A DNA stretch of 64,000 bases from Paenibacillus taihuensis (GTDB lineage Bacteria; Bacillota; Bacilli; Paenibacillales; Paenibacillaceae): positions 1-64,000 of the forward strand of contig NZ_QTTN01000021.1 in NCBI RefSeq assembly GCF_003386535.1, written 5' to 3'. Below, piece by piece: positions 1-7,700 of the stretch. Made by a program: the position numbers and the translations under genes. Each line of letters starts with the position of its first letter. Position 1 is the stretch's first letter. The notes under the pieces are model-generated. The model made no database searches and was not told where the DNA came from. It was given only the letters and a program-made list of their open reading frames with translations.

Positions 1-327
1 CATGATAAATCTTGTTTCAACCGTAATTCGAAATGAATCTCCTCACGTCCATGAGACCTCCCACGGTAAGACGATTCACTTTCCTTCCATGCACCCGCAT
101 CATTTACATTGGCACGTCCGTGTAGTTAATTGGACTTCGTTATGTGTTGCAAACTCGTCCCGTGTCCTATGCCTGATGATATTCGTGTTCCTCGGGTCGG
201 AATTTTGCCTCCAGCTTCCTTCAGATTCCACCTCACAATGGACACCCTTGCTCTTGGCTAGTGGTTGGCAACTACAAGCCCCCACAGCGGACTTTCACCG
301 CCTAGTTAATCGCCATGCGTGGCACAC
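1..327 (-). mobile_element. Group II (class C) intron, 5' part, runs off the left edge
   Basis: Read on the minus strand from about 327 down to 1, this stretch has the recognisable order of a bacterial class C group II intron 5' half. It starts with a GTGTG-type end, followed by GGTGAAAGTCCGCTGTG, then GCAAGGGTGTCC, then GAATCTGAAGGAAGCTGGAGG, CGACCCGAGGAACACGAA, and finally GGGAGGTCT near the domain IV entrance. These blocks match what I recall of domain I of IIC introns such as those of Bacillus halodurans and Oceanobacillus. The reverse transcriptase/maturase gene would lie beyond the left edge; the last three bases on this strand are ATG. The intron starts only a few bases after the T-tract of a terminator, the known insertion preference of this class. 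The exact 5' end is inferred. Confidence 0.82.
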
Positions 328-330
328 AAC

Positions 331-359
331 AAAAAACACACCTGCCCAGCAGGTGTGTT
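331..359 (-). terminator. Rho-independent terminator of the GH130 gene, target of the intron
   Basis: A perfect 11-bp stem (AACACACCTGC with its complement, 3-nt loop) is followed on the minus strand by a run of T. It lies 15 bp after the stop codon of the GH130 gene and directly abuts the intron 5' end. Confidence 0.9.
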
Positions 360-373
360 CTCCCTCTCCAAAA

Positions 374-1393
374 CTAACTCTTCGTGCTCTCTGCAATCAC
401 GTACTCCACCAGCTCATCCAGCGGTACAGTCGCCAAGCAGATCGCCGTGTCTGTTGCGCCGTAGTAGATGTACAGCATGCCGTCCTTCACGACGTTCGCT
501 GTCGGGAACACGACGTTCGGGATGAACAAGCCGAACTTCTCGTAATACGTCTCCGGCTCCATTATGAAGCCCGGCGCACGTGCGACCACTTTCTCCGGCT
601 GCTCCAGGTCCAGCAGCATCGCGCCGACGCGGTAAATATGGTCCGGGCCGACGCCGTGGTAGAGCACCAACCATCCTTTATCGGTCTTGATCGGCGGTGT
701 CGATCCGCCGATCTTCTTGAATTCCCACTCCTGCTCCACCTTGGCGAACAGGATTGCTTCTTCCCAGTGGATCAGGTCTTCGGAGTACGAAATCCACATC
801 GCCGGCTTCTCCGTGCCGTATGCTTCACCAATATACTCTTCCGGACGGCGAAGCAGCGCATATTTTCCACCAATTTTCTCAGGGAACAAAATATTGTCGC
901 GATCGTTAATTTCAAGCGGCGTCGTGTCGCAGAGGAACTCCCAATCGATCAAGTTCTTCGACGTTGCAATGGACGAGCGCGTCCGCCAATGAACCTCTTC
1001 CTCGCCCCATCCGTCCGGGTACGACGGCCGAGAGTTGTTCGGAATACCCACGCCTGTCGGATAGTAGCTCATCGAGCAAGGACGCAGCGCATAGTTCAGA
1101 TAGAATGTATCGTCGATCTTCACGACGCGCGGATCCTGGATACTGCCGTACGGGAAGCCGAACTGCTCCGGATGGATGACCGGCTTGTCCAGCACATGCT
1201 TAAAGTTGACACCATCCTCGCTCTCCAGCAAGCCGAAGAAGCATTGGAACGGATCAAGGCTGCCCGCCGTTCGCTCCATCATATAAAATTTATCGTTCTC
1301 AATAATGACAGCCGGGTTGAAAACCGTAGCTTTACGCCAATCGTACAAGCCGGGAGTGACAATCGGGTTTGATTCGCAACGTGTAATTTTCAT
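374..1393 (-). CDS. Glycoside hydrolase family 130 protein (beta-mannoside phosphorylase type)
   Basis: The 339-residue protein has the GH130 five-bladed propeller pattern: NPAV near residue 26, an ERT/GSLDPF segment near 40-50, GSIQDPRVVK with the likely catalytic Asp87, and later YHGVG and YYGATDTAICLA motifs near the C-terminus. Characterised family members phosphorolyse or hydrolyse beta-1,2- or beta-1,4-linked mannosides. There is no signal peptide, so it should act in the cytoplasm on imported oligosaccharides. The start ATG at 1393 has an AGAGG stretch about 17 bp upstream. It appears monocistronic, with its own terminator. Substrate linkage cannot be told from sequence alone. Confidence 0.9.
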   Translation of the reverse strand: MKITRCESNPIVTPGLYDWRKATVFNPAVIIENDKFYMMERTAGSLDPFQCFFGLLESEDGVNFKHVLDKPVIHPEQFGFPYGSIQDPRVVKIDDTFYLNYALRPCSMSYYPTGVGIPNNSRPSYPDGWGEEEVHWRTRSSIATSKNLIDWEFLCDTTPLEINDRDNILFPEKIGGKYALLRRPEEYIGEAYGTEKPAMWISYSEDLIHWEEAILFAKVEQEWEFKKIGGSTPPIKTDKGWLVLYHGVGPDHIYRVGAMLLDLEQPEKVVARAPGFIMEPETYYEKFGLFIPNVVFPTANVVKDGMLYIYYGATDTAICLATVPLDELVEYVIAESTKS

Positions 1394-1599
1394 CTAGGCT
1401 CAATCAACCTCTCTCATGATATTCACCCCACTATAGCATGCATATCCGCGCTCTGGAACGGGATTCGGGCAAGTCCAAACAAAAACAAACCAAGTTCAAA
1501 CAATTTTCTCCCTTTAAAATTTCAAAATCGCTCAAATTCGAGCTAATTATGACGTTCTAATCGCATACGTGCGATAACGATGCTTACCTCCGGCTACAA

Positions 1600-1800
1600 C
1601 GAGAAGCTTTCGCAAGATCCAGATAACGGTAGCCGTTATTGAAATCCCGTACCTCCCACTCCGCATGAAGGTGATCAAAATTTTGAACGGCCGGATACCA
1701 GACAAGACGGAGAAATTCGTAGGTGCCATGACCGAGTCCTTTTTCAAGCCATTCTCGTCTTCGGTGGTTGGATTCGTTCGTCAGTTAATGGTGCTGCCAA
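1600..1800 (-). pseudogene. Remnant of a DUF559-like Paenibacillus 'regulator' gene
   Basis: On the minus strand this stretch encodes KGLGHGTYEFLRLVWYPAV and then the segment EVRDFNNGYRYLDLA. These align closely with GTIDFLRYIWFPAI and the identical EVRDFNNGYRYLDLA of the paralogue at 23760-24266. The copy has an in-frame stop a few codons before the conserved part and loses the reading frame right after YLDLA, so the nuclease-like core and C-terminal half are missing. It is a dead fragment of the same family. A hairpin related to the one before the other copy lies just upstream (1873-1929). Confidence 0.72.
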
Positions 1801-1872
1801 GCGTAGTAAGCTTCTTTGAACAAGAGCATCGTGGAGTTTATCCTTTCTTCCAATAGGCCGCTGGGCAGACGC

Positions 1873-1929
1873 AAAAAAGCCGCCTTGCTTACAAAATCAC
1901 CTGATGAGGTGACTCTGTGACAAAGCGGC
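1873..1929 (-). terminator. Terminator-like hairpin shared with the paralogue locus
   Basis: On the minus strand, GCCGCTTTG pairs with CAAGGCGGC and is followed by TTTTTT. It lies between the PNPOx-like gene and the regulator remnant. The 5' flank TGAAGCACACGCCGCTT resembles TGAAGCACATACCGCTT at 24335-24352, before the second family member. Confidence 0.7.
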
Positions 1930-1996
1930 GTGTGCTTCACGATCTGTTTTTTCCAGTATAGCCGAACAAGCGGGAGGCTGGCAATTTTGTCGTCCC

Positions 1997-2545
1997 TTAC
2001 TGTCGCTCTGAGCCGATCGTTCTGCCTTGGTAAAACATGTGCGCGGGCTTCGCTTCATTTTCCTTGGCGGTGATGGAGGTGGAGATGAGCTTGTAAACGG
2101 CAGTCTTGCTCCCCATCGATGACACGTATTTTTCGAGGTGGCTCTGCGGCAGCGGTTTGTCATAGTAGCCCGGGACGTACTTGTTCAGCATCCCTTGCAT
2201 CGCTTCAGTTGCTTCGACGTTGTCCGTTACTTTAACGATGGTGCCATCAACAATAGCGCTCATGTAGGCAGTGTCAGTGTGAGCTGGGATAGGCGACGCA
2301 ATTGTGCCGTATTCTTCGCTGACTGTGAAGCAAGCGCGTGGATTGCGATCGATCATTGTGATTTTGCGGCCTTCAGCTGCTCCATGGAAGTAGACGGCAC
2401 CATCCGACCAGTAGTAATTGAGAGGGACGACGTAAGGGACGTCATCTGTTGTGAGGCCGAGAAACCCAATCCGGGCGTTCTTAAGAAATTGCTGGATGCG
2501 TGCATCATCGGTGCAGGCGAGCTTGGACATACGTATTGGAAACAT
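1997..2545 (-). CDS. Pyridoxamine 5'-phosphate oxidase-like FMN-binding protein
   Basis: A split-barrel flavoprotein of about 182 residues in the PNPOx-like superfamily. Visible family features are GFLGLTTDDVPYVVPLNYYW near the N-terminus, a YFHGAAEGRKI segment of the type that contacts FMN phosphate, and NPRACFTV. Members include oxidoreductases, haem-degrading and F420- or flavin-dependent enzymes, and the NimA-like group; the substrate is unknown. The start is placed at ATG 2545 because GGAGAAGGAGAG lies just upstream; a longer frame exists but has no comparable ribosome site. It is divergent from a MocR regulator, an arrangement suggesting the regulator controls it. Confidence 0.82.
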   Translation of the reverse strand: MFPIRMSKLACTDDARIQQFLKNARIGFLGLTTDDVPYVVPLNYYWSDGAVYFHGAAEGRKITMIDRNPRACFTVSEEYGTIASPIPAHTDTAYMSAIVDGTIVKVTDNVEATEAMQGMLNKYVPGYYDKPLPQSHLEKYVSSMGSKTAVYKLISTSITAKENEAKPAHMFYQGRTIGSERQ

Positions 2546-2614
2546 GCGAATTCTCTCCTTCTCCTGTTGCTGCCAGGTCTGTTGTGTTATAGTCATTTTA
2601 GACGGAAATTGTCC

Positions 2615-2630
2615 CTGTCTGAAGTGACAG
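2615..2630. promoter_or_regulatory. Candidate operator between PNPOx-like gene and mocR
   Basis: CTGTCTGAAGTGACAG is a dyad (CTGTC, 6-bp gap, GACAG) in the 122-bp divergent promoter region. MocR regulators usually bind between themselves and a divergent target. The assignment is inference. Confidence 0.35.
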
Positions 2631-2667
2631 TTTCACATAATTTTATGGGTACAGATGGTGAGTGAAG

Positions 2668-4089
2668 ATGATCAGTTTAACGCCTGAGCTGGCAAAAGAA
2701 AGCGAGACTCCTCTATACGACCAGCTCTACCGGTATATCCGAAAGCAAATTGAGGGAGGCGCGCTGCCGATGGACGAGAGGTTGCCTTCGATTCGGCAAT
2801 TGTCGGCCCACTTAATGGTGAGCAAAAATACAGTCGAGGCCGCCTATCAGCAGCTGTTGTCAGAAGGATATATTCAGAGCCGGCCGCGGAGCGGGATCTT
2901 TGTACTTCCTATGGAGCAGCTTCCAGAAGTTGAGGGGGAGAGTGGAAGCGTAAAGAATCGTCGTTTTGAAAAAGTAAAGCAGGCTGCAGGTGAGCGTGGT
3001 CGAGCGGATACGATAGATTTCGAGTATGGCGACGTGGAGCTGGGGCTTTTTCCGGTGAAGGCGTGGAAAAAGTGTTTGTCGGATGCGATCGATGAACGGC
3101 TGCCCGAGGTCATCGGCTACGGGGATCGGCAAGGCCACCTTGGACTTCGCGAGGAAATTGTGCGCTATTTGTACCAGTCGCGTGGCGTAGCGTGCTCAGC
3201 TGATCAGATTTTTCTGTGCGCAGGAACTGCTCAGGCGATCAGCTTGCTGTGCCAGCTGCTGCCGCTGACGGAGCGGATTGCGATGGAGGAGCCCGGATAC
3301 AACGGGGTCCGGGCGGTATTCACGAATCATAAGAAGGAAGTCGTGCCGATTCCACTAGAGGAGGACGGTGTATCGCTCGAAGCACTTCGGCAAAGCGGGG
3401 CGAATGTGGTCTATGTGACGCCTTCGCATCAATTCCCGATAGGCATTGTCATGCCGGTTCAGAAGCGGGGGAAGCTGCTGCACTGGGCGTATGAACAGGG
3501 CGGCTATATACTCGAAGACGACTACGATAGCGAGTTTCGCTATCAGGGGCAGCCGGTTCCGGCGTTGAAGGCGCTTGACCGTTCCGATCGGGTAATCTAT
3601 TTGGGGACGTTCTCGAAGTCTTTCTTGCCAGGGGCAAGGCTGAGCTATGTCGTGCTGCCGGAATCGCTCGCGGATACCTATAGGGAGGGCCTGCAAAATT
3701 ACAGCCAGTCCGTGTCGCCGCTCATCCAAACGGCAATGTACTTGTTCATGAGAGACGGCGCATTCGAGCGCCATGTCCGTAAGATGCGGAAGCTCTATCA
3801 GACGCGCCATCGCGTACTGCTTCGGGCGATTTATGAGCAGCTTGGAAGCCGAGTCGGCGTAATCGGGCAGAAATCGGGGATGCATCTGCTGCTCGATGTG
3901 TATGGATGCGACTGTGCGGAACTAATCGAGCTGGCAGCGGAGCGGGGCGTCCGTGTTTACTCGCCGATGAGGCATTGGATGAACCCGGCTGAATGCCCGC
4001 GATCTTATGTGATGCTTGGTTTTGCAGGGTTGAGGGAGGAGCAGATCCGCGAAGGGCTAGAGCGGCTGCGGCAGGCTTGGTTTGGATGA
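2668..4089 (+). CDS. MocR/GabR-family regulator (GntR HTH fused to aminotransferase fold)
   Basis: The protein has an N-terminal GntR winged helix (residues about 12-75, with LPSIRQLSAHLMVSKNTVEAAY), a linker, and a fold-type I aminotransferase domain (about 110-470). The PLP lysine lies in TFSKSFLPGARLSY, about residue 317, and the cofactor Asp in EDDYDSEFRY. MocR proteins sense PLP or PLP adducts of amino compounds and regulate vitamin B6, GABA or related genes. The divergent neighbour is a PNPOx-like flavoprotein, which fits a B6- or amine-linked circuit, but the effector is unknown. ATG 2668 follows GGTGAG; a GTG two codons upstream is also possible. Confidence 0.9.
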   Translation: MISLTPELAKESETPLYDQLYRYIRKQIEGGALPMDERLPSIRQLSAHLMVSKNTVEAAYQQLLSEGYIQSRPRSGIFVLPMEQLPEVEGESGSVKNRRFEKVKQAAGERGRADTIDFEYGDVELGLFPVKAWKKCLSDAIDERLPEVIGYGDRQGHLGLREEIVRYLYQSRGVACSADQIFLCAGTAQAISLLCQLLPLTERIAMEEPGYNGVRAVFTNHKKEVVPIPLEEDGVSLEALRQSGANVVYVTPSHQFPIGIVMPVQKRGKLLHWAYEQGGYILEDDYDSEFRYQGQPVPALKALDRSDRVIYLGTFSKSFLPGARLSYVVLPESLADTYREGLQNYSQSVSPLIQTAMYLFMRDGAFERHVRKMRKLYQTRHRVLLRAIYEQLGSRVGVIGQKSGMHLLLDVYGCDCAELIELAAERGVRVYSPMRHWMNPAECPRSYVMLGFAGLREEQIREGLERLRQAWFG

Positions 4090-4183
4090 ATGGAACGGTG
4101 AGAAGACGTGTTAAGACGGGGAAAATAGTGCTTGTTCAGCACAATAGGCGCGTGCTATAATTTCCTTTGTAACACGCTTTCAT

Positions 4184-4259
<76 letters not shown>

Positions 4260-4271
4260 TAATAAACAATC

Positions 4272-4301
4272 AAACCACGTCCTAGGACGTGGTTTTCTGT
4301 T
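4272..4301 (+). terminator. Terminator of tRNA-Ala
   Basis: ACCACGTCC pairs perfectly with GGACGTGGT and is followed by TTTTCTGTTT. Confidence 0.88.
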
Positions 4302-4410
4302 TATTATAGTGGAGCGCTACAGGGAGGCGAACCCCGTGGTTCGTCCGCGCGGACGGAGCGGTAGCGGAGGAGCACGGCGTCTGAATCTATCGCTGAAATA
4401 CAATCAAGAT

Positions 4411-4469
4411 TCGGACATCCCTTGACGGATAGACGAACATGTCCGAGTCGAATCCCCTTGGCTCCACCA
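4411..4469 (+). repeat. Hairpin plus partial copy of the tRNA-Ala 3' end
   Basis: CCCCTTGGCTCCACCA at 4454-4469 repeats the last 16 bases of the tRNA gene 210 bp upstream, with looser similarity for about 8 bases before it (GTCGAAT against GTTCGAT). A perfect 8-bp inverted repeat, TCGGACAT with ATGTCCGA, lies at 4411-4418 and 4439-4446. The remainder of 4302-4410 holds the palindrome GTCCGCGCGGAC but no convincing gene. The block could be a scar of an integrated element that used the tRNA 3' end as its attachment site, a decayed second tRNA gene, or part of an unrecognised small RNA ending at the terminator at 4481-4512. Confidence 0.6.
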
Positions 4470-4480
4470 AAAATCTCTAG

Positions 4481-4512
4481 ACGCAACCTGTTTTTAATAG
4501 GTTGCGTTTTTT
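4481..4512 (+). terminator. Terminator after the tRNA 3'-end repeat
   Basis: ACGCAACCT pairs with AGGTTGCGT, then TTTTT. It is a second complete terminator within 250 bp of the tRNA, implying that something between 4302 and 4480 is or was transcribed. Confidence 0.85.
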
Positions 4513-4577
4513 ATTTGCTGAAATACCAAGGGCATGAGAGCCTAAGTAAAATACAGTACAGTCTATACTTTCTCTGG

Positions 4578-4670
4578 TCAAACGCTTTCATTCTGCGCGT
4601 TATAATGAGTCATGGTTTGATTTAAGCGCTGTGAAAGGAGGTCTATTCCGAGGTTATTGTAAGCGCTTTA
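4578..4670 (+). promoter_or_regulatory. Xylanase promoter region with three CcpA cre-like sites
   Basis: A TATAAT box lies at 4601-4606. Three cre-like sequences sit around and below it: TCAAACGCTTTCA (4578-4590), TTTAAGCGCTGTGA (4621-4634) and TTGTAAGCGCTTTA (4657-4670). The first overlaps the expected -35 position and the others lie in the leader, positions that would block initiation or elongation. This predicts carbon catabolite repression of the xylanase. The sites are near, not perfect, matches to the cre consensus. Confidence 0.62.
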
Positions 4671-4700
4671 AAAGTATGTAAACTTGGAGGGGACATCAGA

Positions 4701-7700
4701 ATGAATCGACGGTTCAAAAAAATAATAATGCTGCTGCTGGCAGCCGCATTATTCGTACCGCAATTATGGTCAGCGCCTTCAGCGGAGGCGGCAGATAACA
4801 GTAACGGCAGTACGGTTGTTTGGTCGATTGACGCAAACCAGTTGGTGGTTCCGGGCACGACGGGCAACGATCAGTATCTGGGTAATGGCAATTATCAACC
4901 GGGCGTTCAACTGGCGGACACGGGCTCATCGAAGATGGCGATGTATGCTGACGGCTCGTTAGGGATTAACCCGTCGGGCGGCACGTATAAGGCGATTAAT
5001 ATCCAAACTGGAACCGCCGTAGGCGGAACTAATTATTACACAAACAGCGGTTTTGTTGCTGAAGCGAACAAGACGTATACGATTACGTTTAACGCCTATG
5101 TAGCAGACGGCACCGGTCAGGTGCGCGCGAGGGGCAACAACTCCGGCGATTGGGCGTCAACAAGCATTAGCACGACTCCTACACCGGTTACGTATACTTG
5201 GACTCAGGCCGCCACTGGCGGTAACCTGCAGATTGATACGGGCAGCACGGCGCAAGATACTGTCGTGTACATAACCGATATGCAGATCACCACGCCAAGC
5301 ACGGATGACAGCGGTGGTACGACCGAGCCAGGCACAACCGTTTATGACATGCAGACGGACGCCGCCTTGGCGAACGGCTGGGGCAGTAGCACAGTGTTGA
5401 AGCAGGCTGGAGTCGCTGCTGTCGTGAGCGGCAGCGCGGGTTCGTACATTCTCTCCCTTACGGGTAGAGGGGCCGATTGGCATGGCGTCGACCTCTCCAA
5501 AGTCGGCTTGGGCATCTCGGCTGGCACAGATTACACCTTCACCGTAAACGGCACCACCTCGCAGGGTACAATTGTGAAGCTCGCTCAGAACGGCGGCAAC
5601 TATACCACTTATGCCAGCCAAACAGTCGGAGCAGATGGAAACTACTCGCTGACGTTCACAAAGGCAGGTGCGGACATAACAACGGACATTCGTGTCCAGA
5701 CGGAGGGTAGTACCCCGGATTTCACGATCTCAAGCATCGTCGTCACGTCGAAGCCCGGCGATCTGCCGCCGCCTGCGGCAATACCTGGACTTGGCAGCGT
5801 ACCTGGCTTAACGATAGGTGATGGGAGTTCTTGGGCAGGTGCGAACCTCATGATGGGCATCAACGCTTCCCAGTGGCCTTTCTCGGCTGGCACCTTAGCG
5901 GCTTTTACACCTGCGAAGGGCGCCACGTATCACCTTTCGTTTAACGTGACTTCATCGGGCGCAACAGGTTTCCGCGTGCGCTGGATCACGAAGGATGATG
6001 GCGGTACGTACACGCAAGCCGATGTTGATGCTGTTAACGCTCACAAATATACGGCGGATCAGACCGCTTCGGTGGTTCCCGCTTACTTCGAAAACACGAT
6101 ATCGGACGGACAAACGCAGACATACAATGTTGATTTCACAATGGACGGCAGTCAGGCTGCGGGCGGGCTGATCGGCAGCATCGGAATTCGCGGGCAAGCC
6201 GGAAGCAAAGCGTTCTCAATCAACACGCTCACCGTCAAGGATGCTGGCGGCAATACGCTGGTCAACTATGACAAGAGCGGTCCGGTCCCAGCGGGATGGG
6301 CGCTGGACATGACGAAAGTGAACCCTGCGTACGCCTCCACGCTCTCCGACGCGAGCGCAGGTCTGACTTCCACCGATGGGACAACTTACGTTCCCGGCGT
6401 AACCCTAGTCAACCCTGCAGATACGTTACTCGCGGTTAGCGGAAGCGCGTTTCAATTGTGGGCGCCTACCGGCAAGAACAAGTATAAGGGCGCTAAGTTC
6501 GCGACCGGTACCGCCGCAGGCGGAACGGCTGCGCAGGACGGCTTCATCGCCTACCCTGGCCTGACATACACGGTGTCGTTTATGGCTTCCGTGGATGATT
6601 CGGCTTCCGGTCAGGTGCGCTTCAACCCGAATAACACGTCGAATCCCGGCGTTTGGCCAAGCACCGCTACCATTAATAGAACGCCGAAGTTGATTAAGTT
6701 CGCTTGGACGCAAAAGTCCGGAGGCGGCGACTTCCTGCTTGAGACGGGCAGTACGGCAGAGGGCAACAAGCTATCCATCACCGACTTGAAGATCGAGATC
6801 GGTGACACTGCTAACGTCTTCAACCCTGACATCGCCCTATTGGATAAGATTAAGGCGAGTCCGATTTATTCCGGTTACTTAATGGGCAACATCATTAACC
6901 CGGCTTTCATGAACGACCCGTTCATGTCCGTCCTGAAATCCCAGTTCAGCGTTGTGACGCCTGAGAACGCGTTGAAGCCAAGCTCGCTGATTGGCACCAG
7001 CGACAAGACGAAGAGCGTCGAGCAATTGAACTTTACTGAAGCGGACACGGAGCTTCAGAGCGCGATCGACAATGGCCTGCTCATACATGGGCATACGCTC
7101 GTGTGGCATGATCAGTCGATTCCATGGCTAAACAACGATAAGATCTCCGACTCCGACTCGACTCTGTCCAACCCAGGTCTAACCGCGGCTGGGGCGTATG
7201 CGAACATGAACGACTATATCAAGGCGGTTCTCACGCATTTTGACGGCAAATTCAACGCGAGCACACAGAACATCATCTCGTGGGACGTGGTCAACGAAGC
7301 GATGGGGAACACCGTTCGCAACAGCAATCTGGATCCGAAAGATTGGCATAGCTACCTGAAATCCACCCCGTGGCTGGCGGCGACGGATGTGAACTACGTC
7401 GAACAGGCGTTCAAGGACGCCCGTGCGGCGGAGCCGAATTATGACGTTCTGTTGTACTACAACGACTTTAGCATGGACGACCAGACCAAGGCTGGGGCAG
7501 TTCGCGACATGGTGAAGGACATTAATGACCGCTGGGCCGAGGATCACCCAGGCAAGCAGCTCATTCAAGGGGTTGGCTTACAGGAGCACAACGGCCTCGG
7601 AACCAATCCTGGCAATACGCGCAAGACGCTTCAGATGTTCAAGGATATCGGCGTCAAAGTCTCGATCAGCGAGCTCGACATCTCAGCCGGTTCTGGCGGA

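Noticed and set aside
4302-4480. A second functional tRNA gene or tmRNA
   Set aside because: Only the last 16 bases match a tRNA; the T-arm stem does not pair and no anticodon arm or 5' acceptor half can be folded convincingly.
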